From CAJQQK01 sp965224225 (GTDB lineage Bacteria > Pseudomonadota > Alphaproteobacteria > Rhizobiales > Hyphomicrobiaceae): a stretch of DNA of 64,000 bases. The stretch is from assembly GCA_965224225.1 (NCBI GenBank), contig CBDCZF010000031.1:62001-126000 (forward strand). The letters run 5' to 3'. The notes under the pieces are model-generated. The model worked only from the letters and a program-made list of their open reading frames with translations. It searched no databases and had not been told where the DNA came from. This document shows positions 55,479 to 64,000 of this stretch, piece by piece. The position numbers and the translations under genes were made by a program. Positions within the stretch are counted from its first letter, which is position 1. Every line of letters begins with the position of its first letter.

Positions 55479-56615
55479 ATGACTGCGCCGAAACTCCGGG
55501 TGATCGAGGGACAGGACATGGACAAGCAGAAGGCGCTCGAGGCAGCCCTCGCCCAGATCGAGAAGAATTTCGGCAAGGGCTCGGTGATGCGGCTCGGTGC
55601 CGATCATAAGATCGACATCGAGGCGATACCGACTGGTTCTTTGAACCTCGATATTGCCTTAGGGATCGGCGGTCTGCCCAAGGGCCGGATCATTGAGATC
55701 TACGGACCGGAATCCTCGGGCAAAACCACGTTGGCATTGCACATCGTTGCCGAAGCGCAGAAACGCGGCGGCATTTGCGGCTTTGTCGATGCCGAGCATG
55801 CCATCGATCCGGTCTATGCCCGCAAACTCGGCGTTAACGTCGATGATCTGCTGATCTCGCAGCCCGACACCGGCGAGCAGGCGCTCGAAATCACGGATAC
55901 GCTGGTGCGCTCGGGTGCCATGGATGTGCTGGTCGTCGACTCGGTTGCAGCCCTGACGCCGCGCGCCGAACTCGAAGGTGAGATGGGCGACAGCCTGCCC
56001 GGTCTGCAGGCCCGCCTGATGAGCCAGGCGCTGCGCAAGCTGACCGGTTCGATCTCGAAATCGCATTGTATGGTGATCTTCATCAACCAGATCCGCATGA
56101 AGATCGGCGTGATGTTCGGCAGTCCCGAAACCACGACAGGCGGCAATGCGCTCAAATTCTATTCCTCCGTACGCCTCGACATCCGCCGCATCGGCCAGAT
56201 CAAGGACCGCGACGATGCGGTTGGTAACCAGACCCGCGTCAAGGTCGTCAAGAACAAGGTCGCGCCGCCCTTCAAGCAGGTCGAGTTCGACATCATGTTC
56301 GGCCAGGGAATTTCCAAGACCGGGGAGATCGTCGACCTCGGCGTCAAAGCGGGCATCGTCGAGAAGTCGGGCTCGTGGTACTCCTACGAGGGCCAGCGCA
56401 TCGGTCAGGGCCGCGAGAATGCCAAGGCGTTTTTGGCCGAGAACCCGGCCGTCGCAGACGAGATCGAACAGGCAATTCGCGAAAGCGCCGGATTGATTGA
56501 AAAGAAGATGCTGGTCGATCCCTCCGATGAAGACTTGGGCGATGATGCAGGCGTTGCCAACGATGATGACGTCGTGCCGGTGCAGAAGCCGGAGAAGGCA
56601 CGCAAACGAGGTTGA
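55479..56615 (+). CDS. recA: Recombinase RecA
   Basis: A 378-residue ATP-dependent strand-exchange protein and SOS co-protease. Walker A is GPESSGKTTLAL at about residue 75; the L1/L2 regions (EGEMGDSLPGLQARLMSQALRK and MKIGVMFGSPETTTGGNAL) are intact; acidic C-terminus. The ATG at 55479 follows GGGTGG; a GTG at 55470 would add three residues. Monocistronic, followed by hairpins that may terminate it. Confidence 0.97.
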   Translation: MTAPKLRVIEGQDMDKQKALEAALAQIEKNFGKGSVMRLGADHKIDIEAIPTGSLNLDIALGIGGLPKGRIIEIYGPESSGKTTLALHIVAEAQKRGGICGFVDAEHAIDPVYARKLGVNVDDLLISQPDTGEQALEITDTLVRSGAMDVLVVDSVAALTPRAELEGEMGDSLPGLQARLMSQALRKLTGSISKSHCMVIFINQIRMKIGVMFGSPETTTGGNALKFYSSVRLDIRRIGQIKDRDDAVGNQTRVKVVKNKVAPPFKQVEFDIMFGQGISKTGEIVDLGVKAGIVEKSGSWYSYEGQRIGQGRENAKAFLAENPAVADEIEQAIRESAGLIEKKMLVDPSDEDLGDDAGVANDDDVVPVQKPEKARKRG

Positions 56616-56634
56616 GGTCTATTCGCCTGGGCGA

Positions 56635-56676
56635 CGGGGCTGCCGCCCCGAACCCCGCTTGAGGGGAGGCCCTCAA
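56635..56676 (+). terminator. Two hairpins after recA, possible terminator
   Basis: CGGGGC-TGCC-GCCCCG (56635-56650) and TTGAGGG-GAGG-CCCTCAA (56659-56676) stand in tandem 20 bp after the recA stop. No strong U-run follows, so they may act as stability elements or as part of a Rho-dependent end. They are similar in style to the hairpin row at purC-purS. Confidence 0.5.
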
Positions 56677-56875
56677 ACGTCCCCTTGTTTGATCTAAGAG
56701 AAGCTGGAGTCTTTGGGAGGCTGTGGCTGCCATGAGGGCGTGCGGCCGACTCCACGTGCGCCGTGGCGCGCGCAACAGTTTACAGCGCCGCGACTAATCC
56801 CTATTTGGTCTCAAACTGACCTTTCCTGACGATCGACCGATTTGGGCGCCGTCTGGTTATTCGGGGCCCGGTTGA

Positions 56876-58039
56876 ATGGACCGTTACGCTTCAGCGCGCG
56901 CCTATCTCAAGGCGCATCAGCCGGATGTGCCGGTCTTTGCCATGCGTCCGCATGCGGCAGGCCGTGCCGCACGCTGGTTTCTCGACAACTTTCCGGGCGA
57001 CGTGGCGTATGCGTATAAAGCCAACAGTTCGGTGTTTCTGGTTGGCGCCCTTTATGGTGCCGGAATTCGCAACTTTGACGTTGCCTCTCTTCCCGAACTC
57101 GAAGATGCCGCCACGATCCCGTTGGCGACACTGCATTACATGCACCCCGTGAAATCGCGCGTTGCGATCCGCCGCGCCTATTTCGAATTCGGTGTGCGCT
57201 GCTTCGCGCTCGATTCTGCCGACGAACTCGCGAAAATCCTGGAGGAGACGGGCGCACCGGATGATCTCGAGCTATTCGTGCGCCTTACCGTGCCGTCCCG
57301 CAACAGCTCGATCCCGCTGGAACGCAAGTTCGGCATCGAGGGGGAGGCGGCAACGGAACTGCTGGTCGAAACGCGGCAGCACTCCGACACGCTTGGCATC
57401 TGTTTTCATGTCGGCTCGCAAACCGCAACTACCGATGCCTTCGAACTTGCCTTTGAAACGGTGCGTCGCGAAATCATAGCAGCGGGCGTGGTCGTCGATG
57501 CCGTTGACGTGGGCGGCGGGTTCCCATCGCGGTACAGCGAATATACGCCGCAACCCTTGAAAAGCTTCGTTACAACGATTGCGCGTGCATTCGAGTCACT
57601 GCCGGTTGCCCATGACTGTAAGCTGATCTGCGAGCCGGGCCGGGCGCTTGCTGCCGAGGCGGAAAGCCTGATCGTTCGCGTTGACGGGCGGCGCGGCAAC
57701 GAGCTGTTCATCAATGACGGCGGCTATGGTGCGCTGTTCGATGCCGCCCAGCTCGACTTCGTCCTGCCCGTCAGGCTGGCGAACCGTGATCCAGAACGTG
57801 GCGACCGGCTAGAGAGCTTCCAGTTCTGGGGGCCGACCTGTGACTCGATAGATCACATGAAGGGGCCGTTCCTGCTGCCCGATTCGGTTCGGGAGGGTGA
57901 CTATATCGAGATCGGCAACATGGGCGCCTACGGTCGGGCCATTGCCGGTGGCTTCAACGGTTACGGTCGCTACATCGACATCATACTCGATGACGAACCA
58001 ATGTATTCGATGTTCGATGGCGGGCAGGCGACGGGCTGA
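56876..58039 (+). CDS. Ornithine/lysine decarboxylase, fold type III (alanine-racemase-like)
   Basis: A 387-residue PLP-dependent decarboxylase of the eukaryotic-ODC-like family, giving putrescine (or cadaverine). PLP Lys48 in YAYKANS, glycine-rich phosphate loop VDVGGGFPSRY, the CEPGRALAAEAE turn, and the GPTCDSIDHM loop bearing the active-site Cys, followed by GNMGAYG. Alphaproteobacterial homologues often accept both ornithine and lysine. An agmatinase-family gene follows after 31 bp, giving a second route to putrescine in the same unit. Confidence 0.93.
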   Translation: MDRYASARAYLKAHQPDVPVFAMRPHAAGRAARWFLDNFPGDVAYAYKANSSVFLVGALYGAGIRNFDVASLPELEDAATIPLATLHYMHPVKSRVAIRRAYFEFGVRCFALDSADELAKILEETGAPDDLELFVRLTVPSRNSSIPLERKFGIEGEAATELLVETRQHSDTLGICFHVGSQTATTDAFELAFETVRREIIAAGVVVDAVDVGGGFPSRYSEYTPQPLKSFVTTIARAFESLPVAHDCKLICEPGRALAAEAESLIVRVDGRRGNELFINDGGYGALFDAAQLDFVLPVRLANRDPERGDRLESFQFWGPTCDSIDHMKGPFLLPDSVREGDYIEIGNMGAYGRAIAGGFNGYGRYIDIILDDEPMYSMFDGGQATG

Positions 58040-58070
58040 CGCTGGCGGGCCTCGACTTCAGGACTGAGAT

Positions 58071-59008
58071 ATGACGGGTTCAGCATCAAGCATCGCGTTC
58101 GACTATGCACCGGCAGAACTGGCCTTCCAGGATCCCGAACGGCCGGGCGCCGAGAGCCCCGCAGCGGCGAAGGCCGTCGTCATTCCGTTCGGTCTCGAAG
58201 CCTCTGTGAGCTATGGGACGGGAACGGCCAAAGGGCCGGCCGCGATTTTGGCTGCAAGCCAGCAGCTCGAGATCTTCGATGAAGAACTCCGTGTCGATCC
58301 GTCTCGTTTCTTTGCGGTTGCAACCTTACATGAGCCGGCAAAGGCACACGGTCTGGAGATGGCGCTCGATCAGTTGGAAAGCGTGGTCGAGGGCATCGTT
58401 GCATCCGGGCGATTTCCGCTCGTGCTCGGCGGTGAGCATGCGCTGACGGCGGCGGCAGTGCGCCCGTTTGCCAGGCGCGCAGAGGGAACTGGTCATCTTA
58501 CAGGTCGATGCACATGCCGATTTGCGCGACGGCTATCAGGGCCATCACTATTCGCACGCCTCAGCGATGCGCCGCGTTCTCGATCACGACAACTGCCGCC
58601 TGGTCTCCCTCGGCCTGCGTGCCGTTTCGGAAGGGGAATGGCACTTCATCGAGGCGCACCCAGAGCGTGTCACCGCGTTCTGGGCGCATGAGCAGGAGTG
58701 CTGGGATTGGGCAGCGCTGGAGCAGGTGCTGGCTGACCGCGACATCTACGTAACCTTCGACATCGACGGCCCTCGATGCCGCCGTGATGCCTGCGACCGG
58801 CACGCCGACGCCCGGCGGCCTGGACTACGATACGGCGCTAAAGATCCTGCGCACGGCTGCCCGCGTGGGCCGGATCATTGGCGGTGATGTCGTGGAGCTG
58901 GCACCGATCGCCGGTTTCCATGCCTATGACTATACGGCCGCAGCGATAGCGAACAAGATCCTCAACTATGCGCTCATAGACACCGTCCGCCCGGAATCAG
59001 ATCGTTGA
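58071..59008 (+). pseudogene. speB: Agmatinase/arginase-family ureohydrolase, two frameshifts
   Basis: The three frames read in order give a 311-residue ureohydrolase, the usual size of agmatinase (agmatine to putrescine and urea). Mn-binding motifs are all found: LGGEHALTA in the first part, QVDAHADLRDGY and SHASAMRRV in the second, and DIDG at its end continuing into LDAAVMPATGTPTPGGLDY in the third. Frame changes lie at the GGG of 58484-58486 and the CCC of 58770-58772, each explained by one extra base. Real degeneration cannot be excluded, but the conserved flanks argue for base-calling errors. Confidence 0.88.
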
Positions 59009-59862
59009 TCGGCCTTCCGCGCGATCCGAGTTGCCGACCTTGTCCCGCGGTGTAGAAGGGGCCTCGCGATGTCCGCCAGGCAGTCGCTGTAATAGTTACT
59101 GCGATTGAGCGGATTGATCGGCAAGTCCGAGGCCCGAAAAGAGTGACGATAAGGGGTGCGCTTTCGCTCGCGCCGGAATAACTCGACATGACCCTGACCC
59201 GGGTACCGATGCGGGCCAGAGTGGCAAGATGAGTGACGTGCTTGTTCATCATCCGGAAGCAGCCCGACGACGAGGCCCTGCCGATCGAACGGGCATTGTT
59301 GGTGCCGTGGATGCGGTAGATCGAGCTGCCGAGATAGAGCGCCTTGGCACCGAGCGGATTGCGCACGCCGCCCGATACGGTGATCGGCAGGCCCGGCTCG
59401 CGTTGGCGCATCGACGCGGGCGGCGTCCACGAGGGCCACGATGCAATCCGGCTGATGCGTTCGGTTCCCGTCCACTGGAACCCCTGCCGCCCGACCGAAA
59501 TCGGATAGACGTAGGCGCGCTGGCCCTCGAGCACGTAATAGAGCTTCTTGCCCTTGGTATCGATGATGACCGTGCCGCGGCCGCTCTTTGCGCGAAAGAT
59601 AGGCAATCGGCGGTGCTTCGGGCTCGATGTCTGGCCTCGCCCCGCCCTTCATGTAGCGCGGATATTTTGTCGGCCCATACGCCTTGCGCCGCTTTGCACG
59701 CTGCGCCTCGAGTTCGCGCTCACGCTGCTCGACATCGCTGCGAAAGACCGGATTGCCGCCGGACCAGCCGCTTTGGGCATGCGACTGCGAAACGGCTGCG
59801 TCGGCCAGCAGCACTGTGGCGCCAGCCAGCAGGCAGACAACCGATGTCTTGATCCTATTCAT
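58974..59862 (-). pseudogene. L,D-transpeptidase (YkuD domain), frameshifted
   Basis: The first frame from the ATG at 59862 gives a signal peptide (cleaved around AAVSQSHAQ) and a linker rich in Arg and Glu; the second frame continues with GTVIIDTKGKKLYYV and the catalytic block HGTNNARSIGRASSSGCFRM. The change lies at the AAA of 59595-59597 (TTT on the coding strand); removing one base joins them into about 295 residues. The final 35 bp overlap the 3' end of the convergent agmatinase gene. Unlike the two tandem paralogues, the conserved PASHGC is ASSSGC here, so the usual His before Gly-Cys is Ser. Confidence 0.8.
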
Positions 59863-60051
59863 GCTCGCCCCCCAACAAGCAGTTTACGTCGCAAGCAATA
59901 GCAAGGTCGTGCAATGTTTGGCAATGCGCTGACGACGAATCGGGCGGATTTTAGCACACGCGTGGCGGCGGGTGGGCCCTGGGTATGCCCTTTCACATTC
60001 TTTTCATCTCAGGGAGAAAAGCTCCGCAGCGCGATTGGAACGTTGGCAATA

Positions 60052-60678
60052 TCAAGTCTTACGGCCCAGCATGTCTCGTCGCATGTTTTTCCGGCGCACG
60101 GCAGCGACAACCGAAAGTGGCAGCAGCCACGATCCCCAGGCCGCCGCCCCGTAGGTGGTCTCGAAAGGCAAGTCGAACAGGACTGCCGCGATTGTCACAA
60201 TTCTCAGCCAAATAGCACCCGATGCGACTGCCGCCATGGCAAGCATCAGGGTCGCGTGACGAGCGATCCGGTGCTGGCGAATGCTGATATATCCGGCGAT
60301 GAGCAGACCGGCCCAAACGACACCCTGAACGACGAACCCGAACCGCGCAATGAACCCTGCTTCGCTGGCAAGTGCTACCGGTATCGATGTCAGCCCGCCG
60401 ATCAGCACCAAAAGAATGGCAAGCCTTCCGAGCGTTCGATGCAGATCCGGACGACCGCGCAGCCTTATGACAACGGGAATGGCAGCCAAGGCGAGGCCCG
60501 AGGCAATCATATGCACCGAGAAGATTGTGGGAAGCCGTTCCGAGAGAAGCCACAATTCGTAAGGTAGTCTGGTAAGGCCAAGGCCCGATAGCAGGGCGAA
60601 TCCAGCGACCGGCAACACGAGACAGGCGACCACGATGTCAGAAACCCATGATGGCAGCCGTATCTGCAACACTGGCAT
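60052..60678 (-). CDS. DUF2306-family membrane protein
   Basis: A 208-residue integral membrane protein with five or six helices. The helix-loop order with HMIASGLALAAIPVVIRLRGRPDLHRTLGR and the internal RQHRIARHATLML, containing conserved histidines, is typical of DUF2306 (YozB-like heme-protein fold has been suggested). The ATG at 60678 starts MPVLQIRLPSW; a GTG at 60699 is possible. Function unknown; divergent from the following secreted-protein gene, whose open frame overlaps this 5' end. Confidence 0.8.
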   Translation of the reverse strand: MPVLQIRLPSWVSDIVVACLVLPVAGFALLSGLGLTRLPYELWLLSERLPTIFSVHMIASGLALAAIPVVIRLRGRPDLHRTLGRLAILLVLIGGLTSIPVALASEAGFIARFGFVVQGVVWAGLLIAGYISIRQHRIARHATLMLAMAAVASGAIWLRIVTIAAVLFDLPFETTYGAAAWGSWLLPLSVVAAVRRKNMRRDMLGRKT

Positions 60679-60748
60679 TGCTCGCGTGCCTTCGGTCACG
60701 GGCGCTCGTTTCCTTCAATCTTGGCGAAGCGGGGTTCGCGCGATTGTC

Positions 60749-61210
60749 GTGCGCATTGCCGGCGTGATGATGGCCGGTCTGGTTGGCGCAACTTTGTCCG
60801 TTGCTCAGGACGAGAGCCTAGATATTTCCGGCCGCTGGCAACAGGTTGGCAAGTCGCTCACGCTCGACATCTCCAGATGCGGTGACAATTGGTGCGGTAT
60901 CGCCGCAGATACGGATGGTGCTTGCGGGCGGCAGGTCCTCAGTCTACCGCCGAGCGCTATATCAGGGGTATCGGGGGATGCGCTCATCGCGGACGGAAAC
61001 AGTGAAGAGGCAGGACAACTTGAGCTTGCTCCAAATGTGCAGGTCTATCGCGTTCGTGCGAGGCTGATCGTGAGACCTGAGGCCCCACGCAAGCTCGTTG
61101 TTTCCGGCGCTCCCATTGCTTCGCTTCGGCCGATGAGACGGCTGATGCCGTTCTTTGCCGAGTTCGTGCACAAAGGGGGGCCGGTCTGCCGGTCGAAACC
61201 TGTCTCGTGA
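60749..61210 (+). CDS. Small secreted protein, unknown (weak DUF2147 resemblance)
   Basis: About 153 residues: signal peptide (ends LSVAQ), then a small beta-rich domain with GRWQQVGKSLTLDISRCGDNWCGIAAD. The two cysteines separated by four residues and the GRW-opening resemble DUF2147-type lipocalin-like proteins, but only weakly. The frame is open for longer upstream; I took the GTG at 60749 because it gives a proper signal sequence and avoids overlap with the divergent gene. Start uncertain. Confidence 0.5.
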   Translation: MRIAGVMMAGLVGATLSVAQDESLDISGRWQQVGKSLTLDISRCGDNWCGIAADTDGACGRQVLSLPPSAISGVSGDALIADGNSEEAGQLELAPNVQVYRVRARLIVRPEAPRKLVVSGAPIASLRPMRRLMPFFAEFVHKGGPVCRSKPVS

Positions 61211-61345
61211 TTCCCTGCGAGACCAGATCGTACGCAGGCTTTGCGGGACTTTTGAACTCAATGAATTCCAATGCCTTTGTGCCTTGATCAGAAATAGTCC
61301 GCATGCCACACTTCGTTACCATTTTCGCTATTGTGAGGGAATTTA

Positions 61346-63343
61346 ATGGCTCAGAATCACATAAGTGCAGAATCGCTTTCACTCTCAGATGTATTTTCGG
61401 ACTCGCGGTTTCAACCTGCAGAGGTCCAAAGGGAGTTTCAGTGGACATCCGATGAAGCAATGCAGCTGCTTGATGACTTATTCAAAGTCTTTTCTGCCTT
61501 GGGACTGGACCCGCAACCAAGTACCGGCAACGCGTCGAGAATTCAGCAAGCAGACGTGAAAGCCGAAGCTGAATGCGAGCAGGCGGAGGAAACGGCGTTC
61601 GATGATTTTGCCGATGAAGAGGAACTGGAGCCAGAGCCTGATGACGATTGGATCAATGAACACGATTTTTCGGGAAATTCGAATGCCGACACTGATCAAG
61701 TCCCTATAGCCCCCCAAGGGCAAAAGAGTGATAGAACACCTCCAGTATACAACTTGAACACGATTGTTCTTTATGGACGGCCTCGTCAGCAGGGAGGTTA
61801 CTTTGTTTTTGATGGTATGCAACGATTGACGACCTTGACGCTGCTGATTGTGGCTCTGCGTGATACGGCAGACCACGACGTCCAGGTTTATAAATGGGCC
61901 GATGAAATGCTATATTTCAGTGGTAACAAGAACCAACACCGCTTGATGTATAGTACCGGGCAGGCAGGCACATTGCGGCGAACTATCAACAAGACGAGTT
62001 TGTTCACAGACGTCAAGTCGAGTGCGGATAGACGCGTGCGCGAAGTCTATCGGGCTTTTTGCGGTGAATTGGAGACGTGGACCGATAATCGCCGACGCGA
62101 ATTTCTTGGTTTTCTGAGGGACAACGTCTTTCTGACCCGCCAAACACTGACAAACTGGTCGCTGGCCTATCAAACTTTCATCACGGCCAACGACCGGGGA
62201 CGTATGTTGGCGCTCGGCGACATTTTCAAGGGGTATCTGGTTGAATTGGCCCATGAAGGCGGTGCCCGTCCTGCTGAAATCGCCAAGCTGGATCAAAGCT
62301 GGAGGGATATTCGAGACCTGGTTCGCAGCCACGATATGGGTCGGTTCATCAAGGCGGTTGAAACCTTGAAGCTGGGATTCGACCCGGTTGCAGCTCCCGG
62401 AGAAAGGCTCCTGAGCCATTGTCGCGTATCCTATTCCGCGGAAGATTTGGTTGCCTTTGTTGAAAAGGAAATGAAAGAGCAGGCGCGCTTGTTTTCATTG
62501 CAACAATCGCATTTGGACATGGAACGCACGAATGGCGTTGACTTGCATTTCAGACAGTTGTCATTTCTTGATTGGGATGAGTGGCGGGCAGTGGCGATAG
62601 CAATGGCATCTAGCCACGACGGCGACCTGACTGATGCTGCATGGTGTGATAAAATTGCTCGCCTTTATCGCGCCTGTTATACAATGGAGTTGCTTTGGCG
62701 ATCATCACCTGCTCGAACGAACAGAATGCAGGCAGCTCTTACGGACCTTGACGCGGTGCCCCCTCGGGATCCTTTTGACAAGGATGCAGAAGGTCCCTTA
62801 ACGATATCAGAATACTTGCAGTACAAGGCCAAAGAAAACCTAAAGCGGCCGTTCGTGCATCCGGCAAAACGGCGCTCAGTCATGCGATGGTTAGAGACCC
62901 TCCTTTGGCAGTCCGACGACCCGCCCGGTGTTCCGCGGAATTGCACAACGGGAGTGACTGTCGAACACATCGTGCCTCTATCCCTTACGCCCGATTGGAC
63001 AAAAGCTTTTACTGAGCAGCAGCATGACAAAGTGTGCAATCTGATTGGGAATTTGTGCATCATTCCCGGAGAGATCAATAAGCAGATCGGTAACGGCTCC
63101 TGGCTTTCCAAAAAACATGCCTTTATGAAATTGAAGGAGGAATTCAAACTTGCGGGCCAGGTAACTGTCGAAAAGAAATGGACGCCGAGCGAAGTCCGCA
63201 ATTGGACCAAGAAATTGGCTAAATTGGGTGCGGACGAGCTGAAATTCGGGCCCACGCCGAAAGGCATCGTGGAACAAAGCAGAAAGGAGCTGATCGAGCG
63301 ACGCGACCAACGGACCAAAAAAGAGAGACGAAAGCGGCGGTGA
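61346..63343 (+). CDS. DUF262/DUF1524 (GmrSD-like) type IV restriction-family protein
   Basis: A 665-residue fused GmrS-GmrD-type protein. The N-terminal ParB-like DUF262 half holds EVQREFQWTSDEAMQLLDD (the Q-R-x-y-W strand) and FDGMQRLTTL, a variant of the DGQQR nucleotide-hydrolysing motif. The C-terminal DUF1524 HNH-like half has VEHIVPLS (catalytic His), NLIGNLCIIPGEINKQIGN and a Lys. Between the first two motifs lies an acidic, low-complexity insertion (about residues 70-135). The gene is visibly lower in GC than its neighbours and stands alone, consistent with recent acquisition. Such proteins cut modified phage DNA in an NTP-dependent manner; that activity is inferred here. GAGGGA precedes the ATG. 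Confidence 0.87.
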   Translation: MAQNHISAESLSLSDVFSDSRFQPAEVQREFQWTSDEAMQLLDDLFKVFSALGLDPQPSTGNASRIQQADVKAEAECEQAEETAFDDFADEEELEPEPDDDWINEHDFSGNSNADTDQVPIAPQGQKSDRTPPVYNLNTIVLYGRPRQQGGYFVFDGMQRLTTLTLLIVALRDTADHDVQVYKWADEMLYFSGNKNQHRLMYSTGQAGTLRRTINKTSLFTDVKSSADRRVREVYRAFCGELETWTDNRRREFLGFLRDNVFLTRQTLTNWSLAYQTFITANDRGRMLALGDIFKGYLVELAHEGGARPAEIAKLDQSWRDIRDLVRSHDMGRFIKAVETLKLGFDPVAAPGERLLSHCRVSYSAEDLVAFVEKEMKEQARLFSLQQSHLDMERTNGVDLHFRQLSFLDWDEWRAVAIAMASSHDGDLTDAAWCDKIARLYRACYTMELLWRSSPARTNRMQAALTDLDAVPPRDPFDKDAEGPLTISEYLQYKAKENLKRPFVHPAKRRSVMRWLETLLWQSDDPPGVPRNCTTGVTVEHIVPLSLTPDWTKAFTEQQHDKVCNLIGNLCIIPGEINKQIGNGSWLSKKHAFMKLKEEFKLAGQVTVEKKWTPSEVRNWTKKLAKLGADELKFGPTPKGIVEQSRKELIERRDQRTKKERRKRR

Positions 63344-63388
63344 TGCAGAGGTTAATCTGGTCTCTGGCAAGACCGACCGCCGGTCCCC

Positions 63389-64000
63389 TCAAGCCCCCGA
63401 ACTCGCCCTGGCCTTCACCCGATCATAGTGCGCCTGGATGTTGGCGTGTTCCGGGTTGATCTGCTGGTTGACGTTCTGGGCGAAGTCGAGGAAGCAGAAC
63501 AACAGGATGTCGGCAAGCGTGAAGCGGTCGCCGCAGATCCAGGTTTTGCCGGCGATCTGGCCGTTGAGCCATTCGAGGCCGTCTTGGGCACAGGCCTTCA
63601 GGTCATCCGATGCATGCGGGATGCAGCGGATGCGCGGTTCGAACATTGCGAGGCCCTCGCCGAAGCGGAAGCCGTTGGCCATTGGCTCGCAGATGCCAAG
63701 GTCGATGCGCCGGGTCCACATCCGCGTCTCGCCGCGCTCTTCCGGCGTCGTGCCGATCAGGGGCGGTGAGGGCTGGACTTCTTCGAGGTATTCGCAGATC
63801 ACCGTGATCTCTGAAATGAGCTGGCCGCCGTCGGTGACCAGGGCCGGGCTTTGCCCCCGCGGGTTGATCTTGAGGTACTCGGTCTCCCGGTTTTTCCCAG
63901 CGCGGATATCGACGGTTTCCATTGGGACGTCCATGCCCTTCTCGGCAATGAACATGCGTACGACATGCGGGTTGGGACCGACGGACTGATAAAGTTTCAT
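63389..64000 (-). CDS. Glutathione S-transferase family protein
   Basis: A 203-residue GST whose start is at the very end of the window, so its promoter is outside. Residues 1-75: MKLYQSVGPNPHVVRMFIAE, PRGQSPALVTDG with the cis-Pro, and SEITVICEYLEE for glutathione. Residues 90-203: helical domain ending with WICGDRFTLADILLFCFLDF. Serine 6 in the YQSVGPNPH loop is the likely catalytic position. Substrate unknown; on the opposite strand to the GmrSD-like gene. Confidence 0.92.
   Translation of the reverse strand: MKLYQSVGPNPHVVRMFIAEKGMDVPMETVDIRAGKNRETEYLKINPRGQSPALVTDGGQLISEITVICEYLEEVQPSPPLIGTTPEERGETRMWTRRIDLGICEPMANGFRFGEGLAMFEPRIRCIPHASDDLKACAQDGLEWLNGQIAGKTWICGDRFTLADILLFCFLDFAQNVNQQINPEHANIQAHYDRVKARASSGA

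Overview
The window is a continuous piece of a GC-rich alphaproteobacterial chromosome, most likely from the Rhodospirillales or a relative. The signs are: the gene complement and local order (purC-purS-purQ-purL beside an F1-ATPase zeta inhibitor gene of the DUF1476 family, glnB-glnA next to a NAD(P)HX repair gene, aminotransferase-hom-glpX, moaC-moeA); frequent GTG starts; LexA boxes of the alphaproteobacterial GAACN7GAAC/GTTCN7GTTC type upstream of uvrA and ssb, with a one-mismatch version at recA; and a Thauera/Magnetospirillum-type benzoyl-CoA reductase.

Layout. 0-2 kb: the end of an unidentified gene, an MBL-fold hydrolase, a small secreted protein and a membrane protein. 2-10.4 kb: an anaerobic aromatic catabolism island, with a leftward set korA-korB-ferritin-like gene and a divergent rightward set bcrC-bcrB-bcrA-bcrD-ferredoxin. 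Together they encode ATP-dependent class I benzoyl-CoA reductase, the 2-oxoacid:ferredoxin oxidoreductase that can reduce its ferredoxin, and that ferredoxin. A BenE-type benzoate transporter lies 11 kb further on. 10.4-15.5 kb: a palindromic element, then purL (frameshifted), purQ, purS, a row of four hairpins, purC and the DUF1476 gene. 15.5-25.5 kb: small enzymes, a GlfT2-like glycosyltransferase with a carbohydrate sulfotransferase, benE, purB and a FAD oxidoreductase. The stretch from 18.7 to 25.5 kb is bracketed by two inverted copies of one palindromic repeat. 25.8-31 kb: uvrA and, divergent from it, an unusual TolQ/ExbD-like three-gene operon. 31-38.4 kb: a CrtI-like oxidoreductase, a zinc/iron cysteine-cluster protein, an SDR, a pentapeptide-repeat membrane protein, ssb and a basic secreted protein. 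38.4-45.5 kb: nitrogen signalling (glnA, glnB), nnr, a tartrate/D-malate dehydrogenase-like gene and a TPR protein. 45.6-47 kb: two tandem L,D-transpeptidases. 47-56.6 kb: phaC, an aminotransferase, hom, glpX, moeA, moaC, recA. 56.9-64 kb: a polyamine pair (ornithine decarboxylase, and an agmatinase broken by two frameshifts), a third L,D-transpeptidase (also frameshifted), DUF2306 membrane protein, a low-GC GmrSD-like DUF262/DUF1524 defence gene, and a glutathione S-transferase.

Four single-base frameshifts in three otherwise well conserved genes can each be repaired by removing one base. Three of the four lie in short homopolymers, so base-calling or assembly errors are as likely as true pseudogenes. 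The observations most worth following are the compact benzoyl-CoA reductase/KorAB island with its ferritin-like partner, the ExbD-like protein with a DUF2135-like periplasmic domain, the three candidate LexA sites, the GmrSD-like gene with an acidic insertion, and the palindromic repeat families.
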